A model generated the notes under the pieces. It saw nothing but the letters and a program-made list of their open reading frames with translations. It was not told the DNA's origin and did no database searches. From the NCBI GenBank assembly GCA_010206225.2, contig VIQU02000022.1:1-64000 (forward strand): a DNA stretch of 64,000 nt, written 5' to 3'. Positions 28,467 to 37,827 of this stretch are shown here, in pieces. The position numbers and the translations under genes were made by a program. The DNA is from Lachnospiraceae bacterium MD308. Its GTDB lineage: Bacteria > Bacillota > Clostridia > Lachnospirales > Lachnospiraceae. Numbering within the stretch: position 1 is the stretch's first letter; each line of letters starts with the position of its first letter.

Positions 28467-29948
28467 ATGGATTTACACTATAAAAGCACACGAGACTCTA
28501 ACGTGTATGTAACGGCTTCAGAGGCGATTCTTGCCGGACTTGCTCCGGAAGGAGGGCTGTTTGTGCCGGAGCAGATACCGGCGCTTTCTGTGTCTCTTGA
28601 TGAGCTTAAAAAAATGAATTACCAAGAGACGGCATATGCCGTGATGAAGCAATTTCTGACGGATTTTACGGAGGAAGAACTAAGGGAATGTATCGCGAAA
28701 GCCTATGATGATAAATTCGATACAGAAAGTATCGCGCCGCTTGTAAAAGTAGATAACACTTACTATTTAGAACTGTTCCATGGCGCAACCATTGCATTCA
28801 AGGATATGGCTCTTTCTATTCTGCCGCATCTGCTGACAACTGCCGCAAAGAAGAATCAGGCGGACCATGAGATCGTAATTCTTACTGCCACTTCCGGAGA
28901 CACGGGAAAAGCAGCGATGGCTGGATTCGCAGACGTGGAAGGTACGAGAATCATCGTATTCTATCCGAAAGACGGAGTCAGTAAGGTTCAACAGCTTCAG
29001 ATGACAACGCAAAAGGGAAAGAATGTAGATGTGGTTGCGATCCATGGGAACTTCGATAACGCCCAAAGCGGCGTGAAAGCCATGTTTGAGGATAAGGAGC
29101 TGGCAAAAGAGCTGAATGAAAAAGGATATCAGTTTTCATCTGCCAATTCCATCAATATTGGACGTTTGGTTCCGCAGGTGGCCTATTATGTATACGCCTA
29201 TGCGAAGCTCTTGGAAAATGATGAGATTGAAGAGGGCGAGAAGGTAGATATAGTTGTGCCGACCGGAAATTTTGGCAATATCCTCGCGGCATATTACGCG
29301 AAAAGGATGGGACTGCCCATCAATAAACTGGTATGTGCATCCAATGAAAATAAAGTACTTTTTGATTTTCTGCAGACGGGTGTTTATGATAAAAACAGAA
29401 GATTTTTGCTGACAAGTTCCCCATCTATGGATATTCTTATATCCAGTAATCTTGAAAGGCTGATCTACCTGATCGCAGGAGAAGACTCTGAAAAGACGAA
29501 GGCGTTAATGGAAGCATTGAAACAGAATGGAAAATACGAGATTTCTGATGATATGCGAGAAAAGCTTTCCGACATAATCGGCGGTTATGCAACAGAGGAG
29601 CAGACAGCGGATGAGATCAAGAGAGTCTATGAAAAAACAGGCTATGTGATGGATACACATACAGCAGTTGCATCCTATGTGTGTAATAAAATGTACAGAG
29701 GTGATAAAAAATGTATTGTAGCGTCAACGGCCAGCCCGTACAAATTCGTAAAGAGTGTCATGACGGCAATTGATAAAAAATATGCGGATACGGACGAATT
29801 TGCACTTTTGGAGACGCTGCGGGATGTCTCTCAAACACAGATGCCGCAGGCGATCAAAGATATTCTTGACGCCGAGGTTATCCATAGAACGGAATGTGAT
29901 GTGGATAAGATGAAAGAAACTGTGAAACACATATTGAGCTTATTATGA
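28467..29948 (+). CDS. thrC: threonine synthase
   Basis: A 493-aa PLP enzyme that turns O-phosphohomoserine into threonine. The cofactor lysine is Lys112 in ATIAFKDMALS. The TATSGDTGKAAMAG phosphate/PLP loop is near residue 138, and the N-terminal YKSTRD...VTASEAILAGLAPEGGLFVPE is typical of the long bacterial/fungal form. It is 15 bases after leuD with its own AAAGGTG site, so leuCD-thrC probably form one amino-acid operon. The window therefore holds both threonine synthesis and degradation (tdh-kbl). Confidence 0.95.
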   Translation: MDLHYKSTRDSNVYVTASEAILAGLAPEGGLFVPEQIPALSVSLDELKKMNYQETAYAVMKQFLTDFTEEELRECIAKAYDDKFDTESIAPLVKVDNTYYLELFHGATIAFKDMALSILPHLLTTAAKKNQADHEIVILTATSGDTGKAAMAGFADVEGTRIIVFYPKDGVSKVQQLQMTTQKGKNVDVVAIHGNFDNAQSGVKAMFEDKELAKELNEKGYQFSSANSINIGRLVPQVAYYVYAYAKLLENDEIEEGEKVDIVVPTGNFGNILAAYYAKRMGLPINKLVCASNENKVLFDFLQTGVYDKNRRFLLTSSPSMDILISSNLERLIYLIAGEDSEKTKALMEALKQNGKYEISDDMREKLSDIIGGYATEEQTADEIKRVYEKTGYVMDTHTAVASYVCNKMYRGDKKCIVASTASPYKFVKSVMTAIDKKYADTDEFALLETLRDVSQTQMPQAIKDILDAEVIHRTECDVDKMKETVKHILSLL

Positions 29949-29959
29949 GGTGAAAAGAT

Positions 29960-30310
29960 ATGTCAGGACTGGATGGAATATTTGGCATATTTGGAGTTGG
30001 CTGCGGGATTTACTGTCTATATGGATATTATATGCTTAAGTTTAAGGGAGAGATTATGCAGTCGCTGTTTCTGCCTAAAGATACGAATATGAATAAGTGT
30101 AAGGATTTGCAGGGGTATTGCAAAGAGGCGCAGATACCGGCCCTTGTTCTGGGAATTGTTGTTCTGATATACGGGGCGGTTGACCTTTATAATACTTATG
30201 TTCATGGAGTATCAGGAGTGTTGGCTGCGACGATAGTCTTTGTGTTTGCGGCATTAGTTTTCTTCTGCCTGCGTATAAAAAAGATAAACAAGAAGTATTT
30301 TGGCATATAG
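29960..30310 (+). CDS. small membrane protein of unknown function
   Basis: A 116-aa protein with three hydrophobic segments: residues about 5-27 (Gly/Tyr-rich, IFGIFGVGCGIYCLYGYY), 57-77 and 85-103. It ends in a basic tail (RIKKINKKYFGI). It resembles small uncharacterised Lachnospiraceae membrane proteins, but I do not recognise a family. It follows thrC by 11 bases and ends before the strong terminator at 30349, so it is the last gene of the leuCD-thrC unit. Confidence 0.6.
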   Translation: MSGLDGIFGIFGVGCGIYCLYGYYMLKFKGEIMQSLFLPKDTNMNKCKDLQGYCKEAQIPALVLGIVVLIYGAVDLYNTYVHGVSGVLAATIVFVFAALVFFCLRIKKINKKYFGI

Positions 30311-30348
30311 AATTAAGTGAATCCAGATGAAGAGTCGTGAACTTTCAC

Positions 30349-30397
30349 AAAGACTCCGGGCGGAGTAAGTTTAACTTACATCCGCCCGGAGTCTTTT
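30349..30397. terminator. strong bidirectional terminator between the leu-thr unit and pckA
   Basis: AAAGACTCCGGGCGGA pairs perfectly with TCCGCCCGGAGTCTTT, 16 pairs, and the loop itself can pair GTAAGT with ACTTAC. A T run follows on the plus strand and A residues precede on the other side. Confidence 0.9.
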
Positions 30398-30445
30398 GTA
30401 TCTGTAACATCTTTTGCAGCTTGTGACAGAATTCTGTTATAAACC

Positions 30446-32050
30446 TTAAATTTGAGGACCGGCTGAAACTAAAGCTTTTCCCGCCTCGTTGCCTTCGTAT
30501 TTTGCAAAGTTCTTAACGAATCTCTGAGCAAGGTCTTTCGCTTTTGCATCCCACTCAGCAGCATCTGCGTATGTGTCGCGCGGATCAAGAATACCGGAGT
30601 CTACGCCCGGAAGCTCTGTCGGAACTTCAAAGTTGAAGTATGGAATCTTCTTTGTCGGAGCATTCAGAATATCGCCGTTCAAGATCGCATCGATGATACC
30701 GCGGGTGTCTTTGATCGTGATACGTTTTCCGGTTCCGTTCCATCCGGTGTTAACCAGATATGCCTTGGCGCCGTTAGCTTCCATTCTCTTAACAAGCTCT
30801 TCGCCATATTTTGTCGGGTGCAGCTCTAAGAATGCCTGACCGAAGCAAGCGGAGAATGTAGGCGTCGGCTCTGTAATACCACGCTCTGTACCGGCAAGCT
30901 TAGCTGTGAATCCTGACAGGAAATAGTACTGCGTCTGTTCCGGAGTCAGGATCGATACCGGCGGAAGTACTCCGAAAGCATCTGCAGATAAGAAGATTAC
31001 TTCTTTGGCTGCCGGTGCGGCAGATACCGGGCGGACAATCTTTTCAATATGATCGATCGGATAGGATACACGTGTATTCTCAGTTACGCTCTTATCATTA
31101 AAATCAATCTTACCGTCAGCATCCAGCGTTACATTCTCAAGAAGAGCGTTGCGCTTGATCGCATTGTAGATATCCGGCTCAGACTCTTTATCAAGGTTGA
31201 TGACTTTAGCATAGCAGCCGCCTTCAAAGTTGAAGACACCGTTGTCATCCCAACCGTGCTCATCATCGCCGATGAGGAGACGTTTCGGATCTGTGGAAAG
31301 AGTTGTCTTGCCTGTACCAGAAAGACCGAAGAAGATTGCTGTATTCTCTCCGTTCATGTCTGTGTTAGCAGAACAGTGCATAGAAGCGATGCCCTTGAGC
31401 GGCAGATAGTAGTTCATCATAGAGAACATACCTTTCTTCATCTCTCCGCCATACCATGTATTAAGGATAACCTGCTCGCGGCTTGTGATGTTAAATACTG
31501 CCGCTGTCTCTGAGTTCAGGCCTAATTCTTTATAATTCTCTACTTTTGCCTTGGAAGCGTTGTAAACAACGAAGTCAGGCTCAAAGTTTGCAAGTTCTTC
31601 ATCTGTAGGCTGGATGAACATATTCTTAACAAAGTGGGCCTGCCATGCAACTTCCACAATAAAACGGATTGCCATACGAGTGTCAGCATTGGTGCCGCAG
31701 AATGCATCTACTACAAAAAGTCTCTTTCCAGAAAGTTCTTTCAATGCAAGATCCTTTACAACGGCCCATGACTCCTCGGAAAGTGGATGGTTATCGTTCT
31801 TATACTCATCAGAAGTCCACCATACGGTGTCTTTTGAATTCTCATCCATTACGATAAACTTGTCCTTAGGAGAACGGCCTGTGTAGATACCAGTCATTAC
31901 ATTGACTGCACCGAGTTCACTTACCTGACCTTTTTCATAACCTTCCAGTTCAGGCTTTGTTTCTTCTTCAAATAACATCTCAAAAGAAGGATTGTGAACA
32001 ATTTCTGTAGTTCCGGTAATGCCATACTTGCTTAAATTGATTTCTGCCAT
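30446..32050 (-). CDS. pckA: phosphoenolpyruvate carboxykinase (ATP)
   Basis: A 534-aa cytosolic enzyme interconverting oxaloacetate + ATP with PEP + CO2 + ADP. In rumen and gut anaerobes it often runs towards oxaloacetate. The P-loop [11 protein letters not shown] is at residues 242-252; the preceding [17 protein letters not shown] carries the metal and substrate residues, and [11 protein letters not shown] near 58 binds substrate. Length is normal. AAGGATATT lies before ATG 32050. It is a single gene, convergent with the leu-thr unit and divergent from the 6S RNA. With ppdK it equips the cell for flexible PEP/pyruvate/oxaloacetate traffic. Confidence 0.96.
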   Translation of the reverse strand: MAEINLSKYGITGTTEIVHNPSFEMLFEEETKPELEGYEKGQVSELGAVNVMTGIYTGRSPKDKFIVMDENSKDTVWWTSDEYKNDNHPLSEESWAVVKDLALKELSGKRLFVVDAFCGTNADTRMAIRFIVEVAWQAHFVKNMFIQPTDEELANFEPDFVVYNASKAKVENYKELGLNSETAAVFNITSREQVILNTWYGGEMKKGMFSMMNYYLPLKGIASMHCSANTDMNGENTAIFFGLSGTGKTTLSTDPKRLLIGDDEHGWDDNGVFNFEGGCYAKVINLDKESEPDIYNAIKRNALLENVTLDADGKIDFNDKSVTENTRVSYPIDHIEKIVRPVSAAPAAKEVIFLSADAFGVLPPVSILTPEQTQYYFLSGFTAKLAGTERGITEPTPTFSACFGQAFLELHPTKYGEELVKRMEANGAKAYLVNTGWNGTGKRITIKDTRGIIDAILNGDILNAPTKKIPYFNFEVPTELPGVDSGILDPRDTYADAAEWDAKAKDLAQRFVKNFAKYEGNEAGKALVSAGPQI

Positions 32051-32244
32051 TTTTAAATATCCTTTCTTCCTTCAATATTTGCCTGCATATGCAGGAACTG
32101 TGACATTCTCACACAAAACAGACATTGTGTTTCTCTTTCATATTATACATAATCATACGATAAAATCAATAAAAATCCTCCAAAATTTTTCAAAATTGTT
32201 ATAAACTTCACAAAGTGGTTATCTAAAGATTCATTTTTTTATAG

Positions 32245-32273
32245 TTGTAAAATTCATAGAAATGGGTTATAAT
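32245..32273 (+). promoter_or_regulatory. promoter of the 6S-like RNA
   Basis: TTGTAA and TATAAT with exactly 17 bases between them. Transcription would start near 32280, at the proposed 5' end of the RNA. Confidence 0.65.
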
Positions 32274-32279
32274 AATTCC

Positions 32280-32503
32280 AGCGAATTACCTGAGATGTTC
32301 GACAACTTCTGTAATTTTGAACCTACAAAACTTTAAACGGGACTCTTATATCTCCGTAATATGTCAGGCCTCCATTTACGCAGGGGAAGACAAAAAAGCG
32401 GATGCGGACACCCACCTAGCTGTGGCTAGGAGTCAAAATACAGGAACCGGCATTTTGGGGAACGTACAAAAGAGAAAAGGCAGCCTCATATGGCTGTCTT
32501 TTT
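32280..32503 (+). ncRNA. ssrS: probable 6S RNA (RNA polymerase regulator)
   Basis: A 220-base non-coding transcript unit between a good promoter and a good terminator. Blocks remembered as typical of Firmicutes 6S RNA are visible in order: CCTGAGATGTT, GAACCTACAAAAC, a hairpin ACGGGA...TCTCCGT, ATGTCAGGCCTCC, GCGGATGCGGACACCCAC, the CCTAG-CTGTGG-CTAGG hairpin, and ACAGGAACCGGC near the end. CCTGA and TCAGG pair across the 5' half. 6S RNA binds the housekeeping RNA polymerase by mimicking an open promoter. The assignment is by recalled sequence pattern; a covariance-model search would decide. Confidence 0.7.
32475..32503 (+). terminator. terminator of the 6S-like RNA
   Basis: AAAGGCAGCC pairs with GGCTGTCTTT (one G-U pair) around a six-base loop, then TTTT. 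It ends 50 bases before the SpoIID-like gene. Confidence 0.8.
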
Positions 32504-32552
32504 AATAGTCTGTGCAAGGTTTAACAGAGTTTATCCCAAAAGGGGTGTCGAT

Positions 32553-33968
32553 TTGAAAAGAAGCAATAGAAGTATCAAGATGAAGAAGAGACAGAAAAAA
32601 AACAAAGAAAGACTGTTTTATTATGGAATGGCGCTTCTGACAGCGGTCTTCGTTGTCGTCGGGCTTACGACGGCTATAAAGGGAGCGGCAGAGGAAAGCG
32701 TGGAAGTGAGCAGGGCAGAAAAAGTAAAGCCGGAAGATGAAGAAAAAGCGGACAAAGTTAAAGAAGATAATGATAAAACAGATGAAGAGAAAAACAAAGA
32801 AACGGATCAAAATGAGAAAATAACAGCCGATAATCCAGACATTCGTGTCCTTATTATGACGAACGGCTTTAGCGATATCACGCATTCGCAGGTCAGCCTG
32901 TCGTCTGCGTCAGGGATGGTTGTTACATATGGAGAGAATAAAAAAGAATATAAAGGGGAAAACACACTCAAAATAGCTCCTGACCACAAGTGGTTTGATG
33001 AGGGGACGGTGCGTGTCGGCGCAAAAAAGGGTAAGATTAAGATAGAAAGCATAAAACGGGGCGACGGGCAGCCGTCCTACGACGGTGTGATTGAGCTTAG
33101 AAGCACGGCGGAAGGAATTGTAATCGTAAATGAGCTTCCGGTGGAAAGCTATCTCTGCGGAGTTGTTCCCAGTGAAATGCCGGCTTCCTATGAGATGGAG
33201 GCACTGAAGGCACAGTCGGTATGTGCCAGGAGCTATGCCTACAGGCAGATGGAAAAGTATGCGTATCCGGAGTATGAAGCGCATATTAACGACAGCACCA
33301 GTTATCAGGTTTATAACAATTCCAAACAGGCAAAAGCTTCTTCGAGAGCAGTAAAAGAGACGGCAGGACAGACAGTCAGGTATAAAGGCGAGATTGTGTC
33401 TACATATTTCTACTCTACATCCTGCGGTAAGACTACGACAATGGAGGCGTGGGGAACAAAGCCGGGCAAGAAGAACGGATATCTGTATTCCGCAGAGGTA
33501 AAAGGCGAGAACGGCGATTATGAAAAGGAGCTGCCGTGGTATCGCTGGTCTGTGACCGTGCCGGCAGAGACTTTGTCTAATCTGGTCGGTCTGAACACAG
33601 GGAAAGATATCGGAAGGCTTGAAAGCATTGAGATTACGAAGCGCGGACCGGGGGATGTGGCAATTGTCATGAAAGCTGTCGGAGATAAAGGAAGTGTCAC
33701 AGTAAAAACGGAGAATAAGATACGAAGAGCTTTGGGAGGAAGTGAGTATAAGATCAGGAGACAGGATGGCAGTGAGACGAACGGCAGAGATTTATTGCCC
33801 AGCGCTTTTTTTACAATTGAAAAAAAGGGCGATGAATTTGTAATACAAGGCGGAGGATTTGGACACGGCATAGGTATGAGCCAGACAGGGGCCAATGAGA
33901 TGGCGAAGCAGGGGAAGAATTATAAGGAAATACTTGCGCTGTTTTATAAGGATATTACGGTGGAATAA
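32553..33968 (+). CDS. SpoIID/LytB-domain protein (membrane-anchored)
   Basis: A 471-aa protein with one N-terminal membrane anchor (about residues 22-45), a Lys/Glu/Asp-rich linker of some 50 residues, and a C-terminal SpoIID/LytB domain. The domain shows LPVESYLCGVVPSEMPASYEMEALKAQSVCARSYA and YFYSTSCGKTTTMEAWG, and ends with the GGGFGHGIGMSQTGANEMA signature. SpoIID is a lytic transglycosylase acting on peptidoglycan during engulfment; this version may be SpoIID itself or a vegetative relative. The start is probably TTG 32553 with AAAAGGGG eight bases upstream. Earlier in-frame codons lie in the 6S terminator and the next ATG (32580) has no ribosome site. Confidence 0.85.
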   Translation: MKRSNRSIKMKKRQKKNKERLFYYGMALLTAVFVVVGLTTAIKGAAEESVEVSRAEKVKPEDEEKADKVKEDNDKTDEEKNKETDQNEKITADNPDIRVLIMTNGFSDITHSQVSLSSASGMVVTYGENKKEYKGENTLKIAPDHKWFDEGTVRVGAKKGKIKIESIKRGDGQPSYDGVIELRSTAEGIVIVNELPVESYLCGVVPSEMPASYEMEALKAQSVCARSYAYRQMEKYAYPEYEAHINDSTSYQVYNNSKQAKASSRAVKETAGQTVRYKGEIVSTYFYSTSCGKTTTMEAWGTKPGKKNGYLYSAEVKGENGDYEKELPWYRWSVTVPAETLSNLVGLNTGKDIGRLESIEITKRGPGDVAIVMKAVGDKGSVTVKTENKIRRALGGSEYKIRRQDGSETNGRDLLPSAFFTIEKKGDEFVIQGGGFGHGIGMSQTGANEMAKQGKNYKEILALFYKDITVE

Positions 33969-34017
33969 TTTTTTGTCGGATGCATTTTATGTATATTTAA
34001 TATTTTTCATGAAATTG

Positions 34018-34044
34018 TTAGCACTCAATCAAAAAGAGTGCTAA
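34018..34044 (+). promoter_or_regulatory. CIRCE element (HrcA operator) of htpG
   Basis: TTAGCACTC, nine bases, then GAGTGCTAA: a perfect match to the consensus CIRCE inverted repeat. It lies just upstream of the -35 box of the htpG promoter. HrcA repression and heat induction of htpG are inferred. Confidence 0.93.
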
Positions 34045-34051
34045 TTTTCTA

Positions 34052-34080
34052 TTGACATTTATTTGCAGCGGTATTATTAT
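34052..34080 (+). promoter_or_regulatory. promoter of htpG
   Basis: TTGACA and TATTAT are spaced by 17 bases and lie 85 bases before the htpG start. Confidence 0.7.
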
Positions 34081-34164
34081 ATCATTTAGGCAAAAGGGAA
34101 AGCATCATTGTGATCAATTACTAAAAAAATAAATACAATATGAAAGAAAACAGGAGTGATAATT

Positions 34165-36267
34165 ATGGGAAAAAAAGGGAATTTATCAATCAGCAGTGAA
34201 AACATATTTCCAATCATTAAAAAGTGGGTGTATTCCGATCACGATATTTTTGTGAGAGAGATGGTGTCTAATGGCTGTGATGCGATTACAAAGCTTAGAA
34301 AGCTGGATGTGATGGGCGAATACCAGCTGCCGGACGATTATAAGGCGAAGATTCAGATTATTGTGAATCCGGAAGAGAAGACTTTGAAGTTCATTGATAC
34401 CGGACTTGGTATGACGGCGGAGGAAGTAGAAGAGTATATTACACAGATCGCGTTTTCCGGAGCAACCGAATTTCTGGAGAAATATAAGGATAAGACAACG
34501 GAAGATGATATGATCGGACATTTCGGACTTGGATTCTATTCGGCATTTATGGTGGCGGACGAAGTGCAGATCGACACTCTTTCTTATAAAGAGGGTGCAG
34601 CCGCGGTCCACTGGGTAAGCGACGGCGGCACAGAGTATGAGATGGAAGAAGGAACGAAGGATACGGTCGGTTCTGAGATTACCCTTTATCTGAATGAGGA
34701 CAGCCTTGAATTTGCCAATGAGTATCGCATGAGAGAAGTTATTGAGAAATACTGTTCCTTTATGCCGGTAGAGATTTTCCTTTCCAAAGCGAATGCAGAG
34801 ACGGAATACGAGACGATTGATGAGGAAGATTTGAAGGATACTGATATTGTCGTTGAGCATATCCATGAAGAAGCTAAGATGGAAGAGAAAGAGAATGAGA
34901 ATGGCGAGAAGGAGATGGTAGAGGTATCTCCTGCCAGAGAAAAGGTTAAGATTGAAAAACGTCCTGTTTCCTTAAGCGACATTCATCCACTGTGGACAAA
35001 ACACCCGAATGAATGCTCGGATGAGGATTATAAGGAGTTCTACCGCAAGGTATTTCTTGATTATAAAGAGCCGTTATTCTGGATTCATCTGAATATGGAC
35101 TATCCGTTTAACCTGAAGGGAATCCTTTATTTCCCAAGGATCAATACGGAGTATGATTCGATTGAAGGAACGATTAAGCTGTATAATAATCAGGTATTTA
35201 TTGCAGACAATATCAAAGAAGTCATCCCGGAATTCCTGATGGTGCTCAAGGGTGTGATCGACTGCCCGGACCTGCCGCTTAACGTATCAAGAAGCGCGCT
35301 GCAGAATGATGGATTTGTCAATAAGATCGCGGATTACATTGCGAAGAAGGTTGCGGATAAGCTTTCTGGTATGTGCAAGACAAAGAGAGAGGATTATGAG
35401 AAATACTGGGATGATATCAGCCCGTTTGTAAAATTCGGTTGTCTGAAGGATGAAAAATTCTGTGACAAGATGAAGGATGCGATTCTCTTTAAGAACATTG
35501 ACGGAAAATATCTGACGCTTAAGGACTGTATCGAAGAAAACGGCGGTGAGTCAGAGAAGCCGGAGGATAAGAAAGAAGAAGAGAAGACAGAAGACACGGC
35601 ACAGGAAAATGTTTCTGAAGACGGAACCGCTGAGGAAAATGCCGACAGCAAGGAAGAGAAGAAGACAACTATCTATTATGTGACAGATGAGATTCAGCAG
35701 AGCCAGTATATCAACATGTTCCGAAATCAAGGACAGGATGCGGTTATCTTAAGCCATAATATTGATTCACCGTTTATCACTCAGCTTGAGCAGCGCAACG
35801 AGAACATTCAGTTCCAGAGGATTGACGCGGATGTAACGGATACCGCAAAGGAAGAGGTTGCAGAGACGGATAAAGAGGCATTCCAAAAGACGACAGATAG
35901 TCTGACAGAAATTTTCCGAAAGGAACTGGGTAATGACAAGCTGGAAGTAAAGGTTGAGAAACTCAAAGATGACAAGGTTGCATCCATGATCACTCTTTCG
36001 GAACAGAGCCGCCGTATGCAGGAGATGATGAAGATGTACGGTATGGGCGCTATGGGAATGGATACGGGAAATGACGGAACTCTGATTCTCAATGCTAATC
36101 ATCCGCTTGTACAGTATGTGGTAGATCATAAAGAGAATGAGAATGTATCTGTCATTTGCAAGCAGCTCTACGATCTTGCCATGATCGCGCATAAGCCGCT
36201 GAATCCAGAAGAGATGACAGCCTTTGTACAGAGAAGCAATGAGATTATGCTGCTCCTTACAAAATAG
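34165..36267 (+). CDS. htpG: Hsp90-family molecular chaperone
   Basis: A 700-aa ATP-dependent chaperone. The GHKL ATPase domain is at the N-terminus: VREMVSNGCDAITKL (metal Asn), DTGLGMT and GHFGLGFYSAFMVAD (lid glycines). The middle domain carries LNVSRSALQ. It is about 75 residues longer than typical HtpG because of acidic inserts: a KMEEKENENGEKE patch near residue 240 at the N-middle linker, and a Glu/Asp/Lys-rich stretch at about residues 461-502. Start at ATG 34165 after AGGAG; the in-frame GTG at 34156 is too close to it. CIRCE upstream implies HrcA control, unlike Bacillus subtilis, where htpG is not in the HrcA regulon. Confidence 0.95.
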   Translation: MGKKGNLSISSENIFPIIKKWVYSDHDIFVREMVSNGCDAITKLRKLDVMGEYQLPDDYKAKIQIIVNPEEKTLKFIDTGLGMTAEEVEEYITQIAFSGATEFLEKYKDKTTEDDMIGHFGLGFYSAFMVADEVQIDTLSYKEGAAAVHWVSDGGTEYEMEEGTKDTVGSEITLYLNEDSLEFANEYRMREVIEKYCSFMPVEIFLSKANAETEYETIDEEDLKDTDIVVEHIHEEAKMEEKENENGEKEMVEVSPAREKVKIEKRPVSLSDIHPLWTKHPNECSDEDYKEFYRKVFLDYKEPLFWIHLNMDYPFNLKGILYFPRINTEYDSIEGTIKLYNNQVFIADNIKEVIPEFLMVLKGVIDCPDLPLNVSRSALQNDGFVNKIADYIAKKVADKLSGMCKTKREDYEKYWDDISPFVKFGCLKDEKFCDKMKDAILFKNIDGKYLTLKDCIEENGGESEKPEDKKEEEKTEDTAQENVSEDGTAEENADSKEEKKTTIYYVTDEIQQSQYINMFRNQGQDAVILSHNIDSPFITQLEQRNENIQFQRIDADVTDTAKEEVAETDKEAFQKTTDSLTEIFRKELGNDKLEVKVEKLKDDKVASMITLSEQSRRMQEMMKMYGMGAMGMDTGNDGTLILNANHPLVQYVVDHKENENVSVICKQLYDLAMIAHKPLNPEEMTAFVQRSNEIMLLLTK

Positions 36268-36293
36268 AAAAAACTATTATAAAGATAAGGGAA

Positions 36294-36331
36294 AAGCCGG
36301 AATACAATTATCAGATGTGTTCCGGTTTTTT
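36294..36331 (+). terminator. terminator of htpG
   Basis: AGCCGGAA pairs with TTCCGGTT (one G-U pair), followed by TTTT. Confidence 0.7.
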
Positions 36332-36420
36332 GCCGGTCATACGGAAATTTTTGGAAGAGAGTTTTTTGATGGACAAAATATGGCAAATCGGGTAGAATAT
36401 AGGACATATAGGGGTGGATT

Positions 36421-37272
36421 ATGGAAAAGTTAAGACGGATTTTTTTGAAAGTTTCACAAATACCGGATCAGGTTTCCAAAGTACATGTGGGTGCGTATGC
36501 TGCGCAGGCCGCATATTTTTTGATGCTCTGCATGATTCCGATCATCCTTCTTCTTTTGACGCTGGTGCAGTTTACGCCAGTGACGAAAGCGGACGTTATG
36601 ACAGCGGTTATAAAGGTGTTTCCGTCGTCTGTAGATTCGATGATCACATCCATTGTCAATCAGGTGTATAATCAGTCTACCGGAATTATTCCTATTACGC
36701 TTATTGTAGCTTTATGGTCAGCGGGCAAGGGTGTATTATCTATAACGACAGGGCTTAATAGTATCTATGGCTGTCCAGAGACACGTAATTATTTTTTCTT
36801 AAGGATAAGAGCAACTTTGTATACGGTTATGTTTGTTGTTGTTATCCTGCTTCTTCTGGTATTGTCGGTGTTTGGCAATTCGCTGAACCTGTTTATTCTT
36901 GAGCATCTTCCGTTTATGTCGAGAACGGCGGACTGGCTGATCGAGGCCAGAACTTTTATTTCCCCGGCGGTGCTGGTAGTGTTCTGCCTCCTGATCTATA
37001 AGTTTCTTCCGAACCGAAGGGATCGGCTTATAAAACAGCTTCCGGGAGCCGCGTTCGCAGCGCTTGGCTGGATGGTCGTTTCATGGATTTTTTCTATATA
37101 TCTGGATATTTTCAAAGGATTTTCCAGTATGTACGGAAGTCTTACGACCATTGTACTGATCATGCTGTGGATGTATTTTTGCATGTACAGTATCTTGCTC
37201 GGCGGGGAGTTGAATGTGCTGCTGTATGATGAACTGTTTGATACAAAAGATACGAAAAAGATTAGAAAGTGA
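36421..37272 (+). CDS. YihY/BrkB-family inner-membrane protein
   Basis: A 283-aa membrane protein with about six hydrophobic segments, and the family hallmarks AAQAAYFLMLCMIPIILLLLTLVQ near residue 27 and LNSIYGCPETRNYFFLRIRA near 112. A late LTTIVLIMLWMYFCMYSILLGGELN segment closes the domain. Often annotated ribonuclease BN, an old misassignment; the real role is unknown and may be transport. ATATAGGGGTGGATT lies before ATG. The HAD gene starts 13 bases after its stop. Confidence 0.9.
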   Translation: MEKLRRIFLKVSQIPDQVSKVHVGAYAAQAAYFLMLCMIPIILLLLTLVQFTPVTKADVMTAVIKVFPSSVDSMITSIVNQVYNQSTGIIPITLIVALWSAGKGVLSITTGLNSIYGCPETRNYFFLRIRATLYTVMFVVVILLLLVLSVFGNSLNLFILEHLPFMSRTADWLIEARTFISPAVLVVFCLLIYKFLPNRRDRLIKQLPGAAFAALGWMVVSWIFSIYLDIFKGFSSMYGSLTTIVLIMLWMYFCMYSILLGGELNVLLYDELFDTKDTKKIRK

Positions 37273-37285
37273 TGAGGAAAGAGAA

Positions 37286-37756
37286 TTGATAAAGATAGAA
37301 ATACCTAATTATAAGACATTAGAACTGAAATATCTTGTTTTAGATTATAACGGAACGATCGCTCTGGACGGAGAGATACGTAAGACGGTGAAGGAGCAGC
37401 TGCTTAAGCTGTCTGAGAATCTGGAGATTTATGTGCTGACTGCGGACACCCACGGAACAGCGAAGCAGATGTGCGAGGGACTTCCTCTTAAGATTCAGAC
37501 TTTCCCGACGGATGGGGCGCTGGATGAAAAGCTGGCGGTCATCGAAGAACTTGGTTCTGACCTGTGTGTGGCGATCGGGAACGGGCGCAATGACAAGCTT
37601 ATGTGCCGGGCAAGCGCACTTGCAATCGCTGTATTGGAGCAGGAAGGTATGTGCGGAAGACTTCTTGGAGAAGCAGACGTATGTACAAGAAATATTGAAG
37701 ATGCGCTTGATCTGCTGTTGAAACCGAAGAGGCTGATAGCTACGCTCCGGGGATAG
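37286..37756 (+). CDS. HAD-superfamily soluble P-type-ATPase-like phosphatase
   Basis: A 156-aa HAD-fold protein with no cap domain or membrane part. Motif I is DYNGTIA: the nucleophile Asp is kept but the usual second Asp (acid/base) is Asn. Motif II is VLTADTHGTA and motif IV GNGRNDKLM. This matches the small soluble proteins related to the P-type ATPase P domain (COG4087-like). Activity is uncertain because of the Asn. TTG at 37286 is the likely start, with GAGGAAAG just before it; an ATG at 37214 lies inside the upstream gene and adds a non-homologous stretch. Confidence 0.75.
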   Translation: MIKIEIPNYKTLELKYLVLDYNGTIALDGEIRKTVKEQLLKLSENLEIYVLTADTHGTAKQMCEGLPLKIQTFPTDGALDEKLAVIEELGSDLCVAIGNGRNDKLMCRASALAIAVLEQEGMCGRLLGEADVCTRNIEDALDLLLKPKRLIATLRG

Positions 37757-37793
37757 AATGTTTCAGGCGGAATGATTTTTAAAGTTTTCACTC

Positions 37794-37821
37794 TTGACAT
37801 TGTTTATTAGTGTGTTACAAT
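37794..37821 (+). promoter_or_regulatory. promoter of the pheST T-box leader
   Basis: TTGACA and TACAAT are spaced by 16 bases, placing the transcript start near 37828. Confidence 0.7.
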
Positions 37822-37827
37822 GTTGAG

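Noticed and set aside
32490-32552. An N-terminal extension of the SpoIID-like protein
   Set aside because: It starts inside the 6S RNA terminator hairpin and has no ribosome site.
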